The position numbers were made by a program, and so were the translations under genes. Positions 18,607 through 28,135 of a stretch of DNA of 64,000 bases are shown here, in pieces. Numbering within the stretch: the first letter of the stretch is position 1; each line of letters begins with the position of its first letter. The notes beneath the pieces were generated by a model, which made no database searches, was not told where the DNA came from, and saw nothing but the letters and a program-made list of their open reading frames with translations. Source of the stretch: Brevundimonas mediterranea (GTDB lineage: Bacteria; Pseudomonadota; Alphaproteobacteria; Caulobacterales; Caulobacteraceae); NCBI RefSeq assembly GCF_011064825.1, contig NZ_CP048751.1:1984001-2048000 (forward strand). The letters run 5' to 3'.

Positions 18607-18849
18607 ATGGGCATTATCGCCTGGATCATCATCGGCATCGTCGCGGGCTGGCTCGCGGAACAGATCATGGGCCGCAACCACGGCCTGATCACCAATCTGA
18701 TCGTCGGCGTCATCGGCGCCCTGATCGGCGGCTTCGTCGCCAATGCACTGGGCTTCGCCTGGGGCGGCTGGATCGGTTCGACCATCGTCGCCACCATCGG
18801 CGCCATCATCCTTCTGTTCCTTCTGGGTCTGGTCAAGCGTCGCGCTTGA
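18607..18849 (+). CDS. GlsB/YeaQ/YmgE family stress-associated membrane protein
   Basis: An 80-residue, almost entirely hydrophobic inner-membrane protein with three TM segments and Gly-rich faces: MGIIAWIIIGIVAGWLAE, ITNLIVGVIGALIGGF, then WIGSTIVATIGAIILLFLLG, ending in KRR. This is the transglycosylase-associated (YeaQ/GlsB) family, frequently stress-induced, with no biochemical function established. The ATG at 18607 follows AGGAAGGA with 7-nt spacing, so the longer open frame from 18403 is not used. A strong terminator follows. Confidence 0.9.
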   Translation: MGIIAWIIIGIVAGWLAEQIMGRNHGLITNLIVGVIGALIGGFVANALGFAWGGWIGSTIVATIGAIILLFLLGLVKRRA

Positions 18850-18875
18850 TCGTCCCTCTGGACTGAGAATGAACG

Positions 18876-18903
18876 AAAGGGCGGCTCGCGAGAGCCGCCC
18901 TTT
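18876..18903. terminator. Bidirectional terminator after GlsB-family gene
   Basis: A perfect 12-bp stem (18876-18887 with 18892-18903) around GCGA, followed by further T residues, lies between the convergent genes ending at 18849 and 18922. Confidence 0.88.
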
Positions 18904-18921
18904 TTGTATGTTTCGACCGGC

Positions 18922-19305
18922 TTATTGCGCCGCAGGGGCGGGCCGGAAGTCGCCCTGCGCGGCGATCAGGACGCCGCCCTGCACCGTGGCGGCGTCGGCG
19001 GGCAGCAGGCGGGTCGATCCGTCGGGCAGACGGATCAGATAGCCGTCGATACGGCCGCCCGACCCCCGACTGACACCCACGACCTGGCCCAGCGCCTCTC
19101 CGCTCGATCCCCGCGCCGTTGCGCCGACGGCGACCTCGGCGGGGGCGTCTTCCGAGCGGGCAGGGGCTTCGGCAGGCGTATCGACATGGCGCGAGGGCGG
19201 CGCTTTGTCCTGACCGTCAACCTGAGTCGACGCGGTTTGGGCCCACGCGGTTTGGGCCAGGACGGCCGTGGCCGCCAGGGCCGCGAGGGTTGCGAAACGC
19301 ATCAT
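18922..19305 (-). CDS. Exported hypothetical protein with PRC-barrel-like segment
   Basis: A 127-residue protein starting at ATG 19305, which is preceded by AGGAAGGA with about 7-nt spacing; the frame is open to 19332. The signal peptide ends at ...QTAWAQ. The mature part has a low-complexity Ala/Glu/Pro region and then VAVGATARGSSGEALGQV, RIDGYLIRLPDGSTRLLP, a beta-rich pattern like the PRC-barrel. It is clearly related to the next gene upstream (19408-19953) by the same G-x-L-G-x-V ... DG-x-x-R layout. Periplasmic; function unknown. Confidence 0.7.
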   Translation of the reverse strand: MMRFATLAALAATAVLAQTAWAQTASTQVDGQDKAPPSRHVDTPAEAPARSEDAPAEVAVGATARGSSGEALGQVVGVSRGSGGRIDGYLIRLPDGSTRLLPADAATVQGGVLIAAQGDFRPAPAAQ

Positions 19306-19337
19306 GGAACGGTCCTTCCTGTCAGGTGACAATGGAA

Positions 19338-19365
19338 AAGGCGGCCGGGATGTCCCGGCCGCCTT
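19338..19365 (-). terminator. Terminator of the 19408-19953 gene
   Basis: A 13-bp perfect stem (19338-19350 with 19353-19365) lies 42 bp beyond the stop at 19408 and upstream of the next minus-strand gene. The minus strand continues into a short T-rich run. Confidence 0.8.
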
Positions 19366-19407
19366 CTCGACGTCTGTGGCTCAGGCTCGAGCCCAGGCGG
19401 TCATGGA

Positions 19408-19953
19408 TCAGCGCTGGGGCTGGTCGCCGGTCGGCGGGGCCATCGGGTCGCTGCTGCCCGATGGATCGGCAGGCTCGGGCGTGGTGGGTTCCGTGGGGAT
19501 CGGCCCAGTCGGGGCCGGTTCGGCCGTCATCGGCGCGGCAGGCTCGGCGGGCATGACCGAAGGATCGGCGGCGGGGGCGGGCGTCGTTGCGGCGGACGGA
19601 GGCGGCGGCGCGCCAGCGATCGGGGCGGCGGCGTCGTACTCGGACTTGGTATAGGCCACCACCACATTGGCGCCGTCCTGGCGGATGCCGTTCAGCGGCA
19701 CGGCGCGAAGCTGGCCGTCGGCGCCGCGAACTGTCAGTTCCTGGGCGCCCGAGGCGTTGTTCTGAACGCCTTCAAGCTTGCCCAGTTCGCCGTCGGGACC
19801 GTGCACCGAAGTGCCGGGCGTCAGCGACAGGCTGGGCTGAGCGGGGGCGTCTTGGGTTGCGGGGGCCGCGGGAGCGATTTCCTGCGCCAGGGCGGGCGAG
19901 GCGATCAGGAAGGCGGCGGCGGCGCTGCTCAGAATGGCGGTCTTGAAGTTCAT
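19408..19953 (-). CDS. Exported hypothetical protein, PRC-barrel-like with Pro/Ala-rich tail
   Basis: A 181-residue protein with a clear signal peptide (MNFKTAILSSAAAAFLIASP, cleavage after ALA). Residues about 40-105 form a beta-rich segment (TSVHGPDGELGKLEGV, LTVRGADGQLRAVPL) parallel to that of the gene at 18922-19305. Residues 110-181 are a Pro/Ala/Thr/Glu low-complexity tail, probably extended and perhaps cell-wall spanning. The two genes look like tandem diverged paralogues with separate terminators. No function is known. Confidence 0.68.
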   Translation of the reverse strand: MNFKTAILSSAAAAFLIASPALAQEIAPAAPATQDAPAQPSLSLTPGTSVHGPDGELGKLEGVQNNASGAQELTVRGADGQLRAVPLNGIRQDGANVVVAYTKSEYDAAAPIAGAPPPPSAATTPAPAADPSVMPAEPAAPMTAEPAPTGPIPTEPTTPEPADPSGSSDPMAPPTGDQPQR

Positions 19954-20108
19954 GGGAGAACATCCGGTTGCACGGGCCCGGCGCCCGCAATCACCAAACC
20001 CACCATGTTACGGATTGTTTCGTCGGCCCCAAAATGACCCTGAACCTGCCCCGGTTGGACGATTCCTGGTCTAAGGTGCGGCATTGCGTCGAATCGGCAG
20101 GAGGCCGC

Positions 20109-21767
20109 GTGAATCGCCGGAACGCCTATGTCCCCGGCCTGCTGCGCAGGCTGTTGGGGCTCGCCTATGAGCTGACCCCTCAGGTTTTCGCCGTGGTGGC
20201 CTTCTGCGCCGGGGCGCTGATGCTCATTTCGGCGGTGACGCCAGAGTTCGACGACCGGTTGCGGCAACTCACCGGCGTCGTGTCGCCGATCCTGATCGAC
20301 CTGTCCCATTTTGTGGCCAGCATCGCCGGATTCATGCTGATCCTGCTGTCGGCCGGTCTGTGGCGACGGCGCCGCGGCGCCTATTGGGCGGCCCTGGCGG
20401 TGCTGGCCGTCGGGGCGGTCTTCTCGGTTCTGAAGGGGCTGGACTGGGAAGAGTCCGTCGATCTGGCGCTCGTCGCCGCCCTGCTGGCGCCGTGTCGCAC
20501 GGCCTTCAACCGCCGCTCGCGTCTCAGCGAGCCCCTGCGGCCCGGCTGGCTGCTGCTGCTGATCGCGGTGGTGGGGTCGATGCTGTGGCTGGGCTTCTTC
20601 GCCTATCGCGACGTGGCCTATTCGGACGAGTTGTGGTGGCGGTTTCTGGTGGATCGCCAGGCCTCGGGCTTCCTGCGCGCGGGCCTGGTCCTGTCCCTGC
20701 TGACCCTGCTGGTCGCAGGACGCTCCCTGCTCAGTTCGCCTGGCGCCGACAGTCACGGTCCGGCCTCGAAGGACCAGATCGAACGCGCCCGCATCGCCCT
20801 GGAGGCGGCGGAGGAGGCCACGCCCGAGGCCTGGCTGGCCATGCTGGGCGACAAGGCCCTGTTGTTCAGCCCCTCGGGCCGCAGCTTCCTGGCCTATCGG
20901 GTGCGGGGCCGGCGCTGGATCGCCATGGGCGAACCGGCAGGGGCGCTGGCGGAACGCCAGGAGCTGTTGTGGGCCTTCACCGAACTGGCCGACAGTTACG
21001 GCGGTGCGGCGGTCTTCTACTCGGTCGGGGACGATATCCTCAGCGAACTGGCGACCATGGGCCTGGCCATGCGCAAGGTCGGCGAGACGGCGGTGATCCG
21101 CACCGAGGCCTTCGCCCTGGAGGGCAAGAGCAAGCAGAACCTGCGCACGGCCGTGAACCGGGCCGAACGCGAGGGGGCCAGTTTCGACATCCTGCCCGCC
21201 GGCGCCGCCAGGGCGCTGGAGCCCGAGCTGAAGGCGATTTCGGACGCCTGGATGGGCCTGCACAACGGGGCGGAGAAGTCCTTCTCCCTGGGCCGGTTCG
21301 ACATCGACTATCTGAACCTGACGCCCTTGGCGGTGGTGCGCGAGGGCGAGCGGATCGTGGCCTTCGCCAATCTGCTGGTCACGCCGGGCGAGGCGGCGGT
21401 GGACCTGATGCGCTATACGCCCGAAGCGCCGCATGGGGTGATGGACTATCTGTTCATCCGCTGCGTCCAGTGGGCCAAGGCCGAGGGGATCGCCACCTTC
21501 GACCTGGGCATGGCGCCCCTGGCCGGGCTGGAGGATCGTCGCGTCGCCCCCGTCTTCGCCCGCGTCGGCGCCCTGGTGTTCGAGGAGGGCGGCGCCCTGT
21601 ACGGTTTCCAGGGTCTGCGCAGCTACAAGGCCAAGTTCGCGCCGGACTGGAAGGCCCGGTTCATCGCTGCGCCCGTATCCACCCCCCTGCCCCTGGCCCT
21701 GCTGGACGTGGCCCTGCTGACCAGCGGCGGCTGGCTGGGCATGTTGGGCCTGCGCAAGGGCCGCTGA
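20109..21767 (+). CDS. Phosphatidylglycerol lysyltransferase-type protein (short MprF)
   Basis: A membrane aminoacyl-phospholipid synthase: the MprF C-terminal domain (DUF2156) transfers Lys or another amino acid from aminoacyl-tRNA to phosphatidylglycerol, lowering envelope negative charge. The 552-residue protein has about six TM segments in residues 10-215 and then the GNAT-like domain (FSPSGRSFLAYRVRGRRWIA, KSKQNLRTAVNRAEREG, GVMDYLFI, LRSYKAKFAPDW). It is shorter than full MprF (about 850 residues), lacking the N-terminal flippase half. GTG 20109 was chosen because AGGAGG lies 4-5 nt upstream; the frame extends to 19968 without an SD. No virJ/acvB-like hydrolase gene is next to it. Confidence 0.85.
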   Translation: MNRRNAYVPGLLRRLLGLAYELTPQVFAVVAFCAGALMLISAVTPEFDDRLRQLTGVVSPILIDLSHFVASIAGFMLILLSAGLWRRRRGAYWAALAVLAVGAVFSVLKGLDWEESVDLALVAALLAPCRTAFNRRSRLSEPLRPGWLLLLIAVVGSMLWLGFFAYRDVAYSDELWWRFLVDRQASGFLRAGLVLSLLTLLVAGRSLLSSPGADSHGPASKDQIERARIALEAAEEATPEAWLAMLGDKALLFSPSGRSFLAYRVRGRRWIAMGEPAGALAERQELLWAFTELADSYGGAAVFYSVGDDILSELATMGLAMRKVGETAVIRTEAFALEGKSKQNLRTAVNRAEREGASFDILPAGAARALEPELKAISDAWMGLHNGAEKSFSLGRFDIDYLNLTPLAVVREGERIVAFANLLVTPGEAAVDLMRYTPEAPHGVMDYLFIRCVQWAKAEGIATFDLGMAPLAGLEDRRVAPVFARVGALVFEEGGALYGFQGLRSYKAKFAPDWKARFIAAPVSTPLPLALLDVALLTSGGWLGMLGLRKGR

Positions 21768-21804
21768 TATCGACGGGCGGCGCCGAAGCGGTCATGGTGC
21801 GCCC

Positions 21805-22965
21805 ATGTCGTTCAAGCCCCTCTTTTCCCGCGCCCTGGCCCTTGCGCCGGAGCGCCTGCATTTCGCCGCCCACAGCCATCACCTGTGGCCCGACGTCAGT
21901 TTCGAGGCCCAGCAACAGGCCTGGCTGGACGCCAATCGGCACGCCGACCGCAAATGGGACCTGATCTTCGACGAGATCATCCCCCAGGCCCAGGCCGAGG
22001 TGGCGAACGAACTGAAGCTGGCCTCGCCGGACAGCGTGGTGTTTTCGCCCAACACCCATGACCTGCTGCTGCGGGTCTTTTCGGCCTTCGAGACCCAGCC
22101 GGTGCGGATACTGTCCACGGACGGCGAGTTCCACTCGTTCCGGCGTCAGGCCGAGCGCTGGGAGGAGGCGGGTCAGGCCGTGGTCACCCGCGTGCCCTTG
22201 GCGCCCTTCGACACCTTCGCCGAGCGGTTCGTCGCGGCGGCCGCAGCGGGCGGTCACGACTGGATCCTGGTCAGCCAGGTCTTCTTCCGCACCGGCGGCC
22301 TGTTCGACGGGATCGAGGCCCTGGCCGCCCTGGCCCGGCCCGAGGGCCCGTGGGTCCTGATCGACGGCTATCACGGCTTCATGGCGACCCCGACGGATCT
22401 GTCGGCCGTGGCGGACCGGGTCTTCTATGTCGGCGGCGGCTATAAATACGCCATGGCGGGCGAGGGGGCCTGTTTCCTGCACGCCCCCGACGGCTTTGCG
22501 CCCCGGCCGGTGGTCACCGGCTGGTTCGCCGAGTTCGGGGATCTGTCCGGCCCGCCGGGCGGGGTCCAGTATCGCTCGGACGGCGGCCGGTTCTGGGGCG
22601 CGACCTTCGACAGTTCGGCTCTGTACCGGTTCAACGCCGTGCGCCGGATGTTGAGAGAAGCCGGGCTGACCACGGCGGACGTGGCGGACCACAGTCGGGC
22701 TCTGGCGATGCAATTCCAGGCGGCGCTTCAGGCCGGAGAGGCCGGAGCGGTCGGCGCAGCCGAGATGCTGAACCCGGTCCAGGGCGACGACGCCCGCGCC
22801 CGTTTCCTGGCCCTGCGCCACGACAACGCTCCGGCCTGGCGGGCGGACCTGCTGGCGGCCGGCGTGGTGACGGACGTGCGCGACGACGTGATCCGGTTCG
22901 GCTTCGGCCTGTATCAGGACGCCGCTGACGTGGATCGGCTGATCGCGGCCTGCCGCGCCCTGTAG
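21805..22965 (+). CDS. Class V aminotransferase-fold PLP enzyme, kynureninase-like
   Basis: A 386-residue PLP-dependent enzyme of fold type I, class V. Recognisable parts are HFAAHSHHLWPDV near the N-terminus (kynureninase-like), PNTHDLLLRVF in the PLP phosphate region, LIDGYHGF (Asp that contacts the pyridine N) and GGGYKYAMAGEG, whose Lys should form the Schiff base. The substrate is not clear; kynureninase proper usually carries a different substrate loop, so only the class is given. It starts 38 bp after the MprF-like gene and is probably co-transcribed. It converges with the next gene, with a 14-bp gap. Confidence 0.8.
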   Translation: MSFKPLFSRALALAPERLHFAAHSHHLWPDVSFEAQQQAWLDANRHADRKWDLIFDEIIPQAQAEVANELKLASPDSVVFSPNTHDLLLRVFSAFETQPVRILSTDGEFHSFRRQAERWEEAGQAVVTRVPLAPFDTFAERFVAAAAAGGHDWILVSQVFFRTGGLFDGIEALAALARPEGPWVLIDGYHGFMATPTDLSAVADRVFYVGGGYKYAMAGEGACFLHAPDGFAPRPVVTGWFAEFGDLSGPPGGVQYRSDGGRFWGATFDSSALYRFNAVRRMLREAGLTTADVADHSRALAMQFQAALQAGEAGAVGAAEMLNPVQGDDARARFLALRHDNAPAWRADLLAAGVVTDVRDDVIRFGFGLYQDAADVDRLIAACRAL

Positions 22966-22979
22966 GGTTTCAGCCTCCC

Positions 22980-23885
22980 CTAGAAGAAGGTGGTGTCGTC
23001 CTGCTTCTTGGCCTGGGGCGCGGCGCGGGGCGTCGTCGCCGGCGGGGTCTGGCGCGGCGTCCCGGCGTTCGGCGGCGTGTTCGGCGTTTGGCCGTTGGGC
23101 GTCTGCCCGTTCGCAGGCGGGATCGCCGGCAGGGCCGGATAGGGCATGGCCGGGGTCTGGCCCGCTTCGGCCGGGCTTCCGTCGCCCGGATAGGCTTCCG
23201 CCGCCGGGAGCTCATCGACCGGCGTCGCCTGACCCACGCGGTCGGGCGCGTTCAGATCGTCACGGATGAAGGCCCAGGACCGACTGTCGGCGCAACCGCA
23301 GGCCTTCAGGAAGCCGTCGCGGTCACGCCACAGGATCAACGGATAGGTGATGTGCACCCCGGCGTCGCTGAGCAGGGCGGTCAGGCGTTCGTCGAACTGG
23401 CGGCTGGCGTCCACCACGGCCGAGCGGGCCAGATTGCCGTCCGCCTGGGGGATGCCGGCGGCGGTCCAGTTCCGCGCGGGCGTCGCCGCCCAGCGTTGGT
23501 ACAGGGACCAGTCGCGGGTCAGCCACAGTTCCGCGATCGTGGCCCGTTCGGCGGCGGTGGACTGGGCCAGGCCCTCGCGGTCGGCGCGAGCGAACAGGAT
23601 GACGCGCGGCTCGACCCCTGCGGCCTGCAGCTTGGCGACCTCCTCCTGCTCATAGCGCTGGGCCGACGCGCTGTCGCGATAGCCGACGATATAGAGGGGT
23701 TCGCCCCCGCCGCCGCCCGACACCCAGGAGGCCTCGTCGAGAAGTTGCTGGATCTGGGCCTGGTTGCGGCTGATCGTGACCGGCTGGAACCGCGAATAGA
23801 AGTTCCAGTAGGCCCAGTAGCCGAGCCCCGCCAGGATCAGGCCGATCAGGGCGGCCAGGGCGGACCAAATGAGGAATCGACGCAT
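22980..23885 (-). CDS. Hypothetical membrane-anchored protein with Pro-rich C-terminus
   Basis: A 301-residue protein from ATG 23885; a GTG at 23918 in the same frame is an alternative. One N-terminal TM helix (FLIWSALAALIGLILAGLGY) anchors it with the rest predicted periplasmic. Residues about 60-210 look like a compact alpha/beta domain (PLYIVGYRDS, EPRVILFARADR, YPLILWRDRDGFLKACGC), vaguely thioredoxin-like with a CGC pair. Residues 215-301 are Pro/Thr/Gln-rich repeats of the NGQTPN type. It is downstream of obg on the same strand. I do not recognise the family. Confidence 0.6.
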   Translation of the reverse strand: MRRFLIWSALAALIGLILAGLGYWAYWNFYSRFQPVTISRNQAQIQQLLDEASWVSGGGGGEPLYIVGYRDSASAQRYEQEEVAKLQAAGVEPRVILFARADREGLAQSTAAERATIAELWLTRDWSLYQRWAATPARNWTAAGIPQADGNLARSAVVDASRQFDERLTALLSDAGVHITYPLILWRDRDGFLKACGCADSRSWAFIRDDLNAPDRVGQATPVDELPAAEAYPGDGSPAEAGQTPAMPYPALPAIPPANGQTPNGQTPNTPPNAGTPRQTPPATTPRAAPQAKKQDDTTFF

Positions 23886-24047
23886 GGGGGAGGAGTGCTC
23901 CAGCTTCACCGTTGGCACGGGTTAACGCATAGCACCGAAATCCGTTGTCCGCTCATTCGCCGTGCCGTTTTCCCCGGCGAAATCCGCAGGTGACGTTCGC
24001 ACGCCACACCCGCCCATCCCGGCCCGCGCCGGGGATGGCGGGGGATT

Positions 24048-25124
<1,077 letters not shown>

Positions 25125-25144
25125 TTACAGGCGTGACCTTCGGT

Positions 25145-25456
25145 TCAGCGTGTCTCGAACGTCAGGGTGATTTCGCGCATCCCTGCCTGACCGGATTGAG
25201 CCCTGCCAGTCCTGACCCCGCGCAGGGCTTCGCGGCCGAAACCCTGGCCGACCGGCGTCTCGGACACGATCAGGCAATTCGTGGGGATGCCGTTGGCCGT
25301 GAAGTCGCACCGGAGAACCACGACGCCGGATTTCACGCCCGTCTCCAGCGCCTTGGCGGGCATTTCAATGCGGGGCGGAGTTTCCCAAACCACGGGCGGC
25401 GCTGAAGCCGTGGCCTGGGCGGTCGTCAGGGCGGCCAGAAGAGCGAACAGGGTCAT
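25145..25456 (-). CDS. Small exported TonB C-terminal-like protein
   Basis: A 103-residue protein with a signal peptide (MTLFALLAALTTAQATA). The mature part matches the TonB C-terminal fold: PPRIEMPAKALETGVKSGVV, LRCDFTANGIPTNCLIVSE, GFGREALRGV. It lacks the TM anchor plus Pro-rich spacer of a true TonB, so it is probably a periplasmic TonB_C-domain protein with an undefined role. The conserved pair of cysteines (RC...NC) may form a disulfide. It lies 51 bp upstream of obg on the same strand. Confidence 0.7.
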   Translation of the reverse strand: MTLFALLAALTTAQATASAPPVVWETPPRIEMPAKALETGVKSGVVVLRCDFTANGIPTNCLIVSETPVGQGFGREALRGVRTGRAQSGQAGMREITLTFETR

Positions 25457-25549
25457 GTTTCAGAGCTAGATGACCACGCCTGTCGTCGCAACCCCCGGTT
25501 TTACTGTCTGCTTCCTAGCCGAGCTGTGCCGTTCATGGAGCGTTAAGCG

Positions 25550-26383
25550 GTGCAGACGAGATTCTCTGTCATGAACCTGTCCAGCGCGACATCCATGACC
25601 AGCGTCCTGGCCGAGGGCCGGGTCCAGCGCGAAAAACAGGCGCAGGAGCGCGCCGAGGCCAGGCTGCGCGATGCGCGCTCCGCCGTCGAAACGTTGAAGC
25701 AGCGCAACACCGCCGCCGCTAAGGACGCCCAGGAACAGCGCAAGGCGGCCGCCAAGCAGAAGATCGAACAGATCAAGGCCCGCATCCGCATGTTGCAGAT
25801 GAGCGGCTCGGCCGATCCCAAACTGCTGGCCCAGTTGGCGAAGGAACTGAAGTCCGCAGTCAAAATGTACGGCGGATCGGGCGGCGCGTCGGTGGAGATC
25901 GGCGGCGCCGACGCCGGTTCTTCGGCGGCCTCCAATGCGGCGCCGGCGGCGGCGGCGGACCCCAGCGCCGGTGCGACCGAGACCGCGCCCACGGAGACGC
26001 CCATCGCGGCGGAGCCTCCCGCCCCTCCCGCGAATGAGGATGCTGCGGCGCCCAAGGGCGAGGGCGAGGGCGAGAAAAACCCCGAAACCACCAAGTCTGA
26101 AGACAATCCGTATCGGCGCATGGCGGCGGAAGCCCAGGCGCGCGTCGCTGAGCAGTCACGACGCGGGGCGGCGCAGCAGGAGGATCGCGACTTCCTGTCC
26201 GACGCCCGCAATCTGGCGAGCCAGATCAAGAGCATGGCGAAGCGGGCGCAGCACCAGGCCGAGACCGACCCCGCCCTGCGCCAGCACGCCGACCAAGCGG
26301 CGCAGGCTGCAACCGAGGCCGTGCGGGCGATCGAGAGCGCCGGCCGCGATCTGGGCGCGGCCGGGGTCTCCCTGACTGTCTAG
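25550..26383 (+). CDS. Hypothetical coiled-coil protein
   Basis: A 277-residue protein from GTG 25550, or 270 residues from ATG 25571 (MNLSSATSMTS). No signal peptide is seen. Residues about 20-105 are a highly charged helix rich in K/R/E/Q/A (REKQAQERAEARLRDARSAV), then comes an Ala/Pro/Glu linker (about 110-180) and a second helical region (RDFLSDARNLASQIKSMAKR). It faintly resembles the smaller protein at 43501-43872 in its SS-rich start and helical body. Family unknown. It ends 1 bp before the convergent ald stop. Confidence 0.6.
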   Translation: MQTRFSVMNLSSATSMTSVLAEGRVQREKQAQERAEARLRDARSAVETLKQRNTAAAKDAQEQRKAAAKQKIEQIKARIRMLQMSGSADPKLLAQLAKELKSAVKMYGGSGGASVEIGGADAGSSAASNAAPAAAADPSAGATETAPTETPIAAEPPAPPANEDAAAPKGEGEGEKNPETTKSEDNPYRRMAAEAQARVAEQSRRGAAQQEDRDFLSDARNLASQIKSMAKRAQHQAETDPALRQHADQAAQAATEAVRAIESAGRDLGAAGVSLTV

Positions 26384-26384
26384 A

Positions 26385-27503
26385 TCAGCCGCGCGCCCAG
26401 ACGCCGAACGGATCGCTCCATTCCAGGCCAAGGGCCTGGGCCACGGCCGGATAGGTGATCTCGCCCTTCAGCACGTTCAGGCCACGCGCCAGGTGGGGAT
26501 CGGCCTTCAGGGCGTCCAGACCCTTGTCGGCCAGGGCCAGGCCGAAGGGCAGGGTGGCGTTGTTCAGGGCTTCGGAACTGGTGCGGGGCGCGGCGCCCGG
26601 CATGTTGGCGACGCAATAGTGGACCACGCCGTCGATGACATAGGTCGGGTCTTCGTGGGTCGTCGCGTGCGAGGTCTCGAAACAGCCGCCCTGGTCGATG
26701 GCCACGTCGATCAGCACCGATCCCGGCTTCATCGTCTTCAGATGTTCGCGCTTGACCAGTTTCGGGGCCGAGGCGCCCGGCACCAGGACGGCGCCGATCA
26801 CCACATCGGCCTTGATCAGTTCTTCCTCGATCGCGCCGATCGAGGAATAGCGGGTGATGACCCGGCCGCCCGTGATCTCGTCGATATAGGCCATGCGCGG
26901 GATCGACCGCTCCAGCACCACGACCTCGGCGCCCAGGCCCATGGCCATGCGGGCCGCGTTCAGGCCGACGACGCCGCCGCCCAGCACCAGCACCCGCGCC
27001 GGGGCCACGCCGGGAACGCCACAGAACAGCAGGCCCATGCCGCCGTTATGCTTCAGCAGGGTCTCGGCGGCCGAGAAGACGGCGATCCGGCCGGCGACTT
27101 CCGACATGGGCGCCAGCAGCGGCAGGCCGCCGCGCGCGTCGGTCACGGTCTCGTAGGCGATGGCGGCGCATTTCGACGCCAGCAGGCCCTTGGTCTGTTC
27201 CGGGTCGGGGGCCAGGTGCAGATAGGTGTAGAGGATCTGGTCCTCGCGCAGCATCTCCCACTCGACCTTCTGCGGCTCCTTGACCTTCACGATCATGTCG
27301 TTGTTGGCGAAGATGGTCGCCGCGTCGGCGACCAGGGTCGCGCCCGCCTTTTCGTAGTCGGCGTCGGTGAAACCGGCGCCCAGGCCGGCGCCGGTCTGGA
27401 CCGAGACCGCATGGCCGTGGGCCACATATTCGCGCACCGCCGTCGGCGTCAGGCCGACCCGATGTTCGTTCTTCTTGATTTCGCTGGGAACGCCGACGCG
27501 CAT
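26385..27503 (-). CDS. ald: Alanine dehydrogenase
   Basis: Ald catalyses reversible NAD-dependent oxidative deamination of L-alanine to pyruvate, for alanine catabolism or ammonia assimilation. The length, 372 residues, is normal. The N-terminus [20 protein letters not shown] is diagnostic; substrate residues appear in the VKVKEPQ and YLHLAPD region, and the Rossmann site is [20 protein letters not shown]. The gene is divergent from an Lrp/AsnC-type regulator at 27651 with 147 bp between starts, the usual layout in which Lrp activates ald in response to alanine. Confidence 0.97.
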   Translation of the reverse strand: MRVGVPSEIKKNEHRVGLTPTAVREYVAHGHAVSVQTGAGLGAGFTDADYEKAGATLVADAATIFANNDMIVKVKEPQKVEWEMLREDQILYTYLHLAPDPEQTKGLLASKCAAIAYETVTDARGGLPLLAPMSEVAGRIAVFSAAETLLKHNGGMGLLFCGVPGVAPARVLVLGGGVVGLNAARMAMGLGAEVVVLERSIPRMAYIDEITGGRVITRYSSIGAIEEELIKADVVIGAVLVPGASAPKLVKREHLKTMKPGSVLIDVAIDQGGCFETSHATTHEDPTYVIDGVVHYCVANMPGAAPRTSSEALNNATLPFGLALADKGLDALKADPHLARGLNVLKGEITYPAVAQALGLEWSDPFGVWARG

Positions 27504-27650
27504 GGGGAACCTCTCCGGAAATAATGGGAGCGTCCGTCTCTGCGGGCGGATCGCCGTTGCGCCACATATAGCGCCGAGCGGGTCGCAGAATCCTGTTCAT
27601 TTGACGACCTGATCGCCGTACATACGCAGTCTCTGCGATGGATTGACCAA

Positions 27651-28127
27651 ATGAAGACTGTTTCCGCCGTCGAACTGGACGGAACTGACAGGAAGATGCT
27701 CCGCCTGCTCCAACAGGACGGACGGATGACCAATGCCGACCTGGCGCGTCAGGTGGCCCTGTCCGAAAGCGCCTGCCTTCGTCGTTTGCGAGCGCTGGAG
27801 GCGGCGGGGGTGGTCGATCACTATGCGGCGGTGATCAGCGAGCGGGCCGTGGGCCTCCCGATCAGCGTCTTCGTCACCGTCACCCTGTCGTCCCAGTCCG
27901 AGGCGGTTCTGACCGCCTTCGAACAGGCCGTGGCCGCCGCCCCCGAGGTGATGGAATGCTATCTGATGACCGGGGGCGCCGACTATCTGCTGCGGCTGGT
28001 GGTGCGCGACGTCGACGATCTGGAACGGGTCCACGCCAAGACCCTGACGCGCCTGCCCGGCGTCCACCGCGTCTCCTCCAGCGTGGCCATGCGGTCGGTG
28101 GTCAAACGGGGGGCCTTGCCGGTGTGA
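27651..28127 (+). CDS. Lrp/AsnC family transcriptional regulator
   Basis: A 158-residue feast/famine regulator. The N-terminal HTH (DRKMLRLLQQDGRMTNADLA, SESACLRRLRALEAAGVV) is followed by the RAM ligand-binding domain (AAAPEVMECYLMTGGADYLL, the Gly-rich amino-acid site). Divergent placement from ald makes it the likely alanine-responsive regulator of that gene (AldR-like). Its stop at 28125-28127 is only 8 bp from the stop of the AT-rich Fic-like gene, so a foreign insert begins immediately behind it. Confidence 0.92.
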   Translation: MKTVSAVELDGTDRKMLRLLQQDGRMTNADLARQVALSESACLRRLRALEAAGVVDHYAAVISERAVGLPISVFVTVTLSSQSEAVLTAFEQAVAAAPEVMECYLMTGGADYLLRLVVRDVDDLERVHAKTLTRLPGVHRVSSSVAMRSVVKRGALPV

Positions 28128-28135
28128 GTAGATTT

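Noticed and set aside
24011..24040. Bulged GC hairpin after obg
   Set aside because: The stem has a bulge and no T tract on the minus strand, so a terminator call is not supported.
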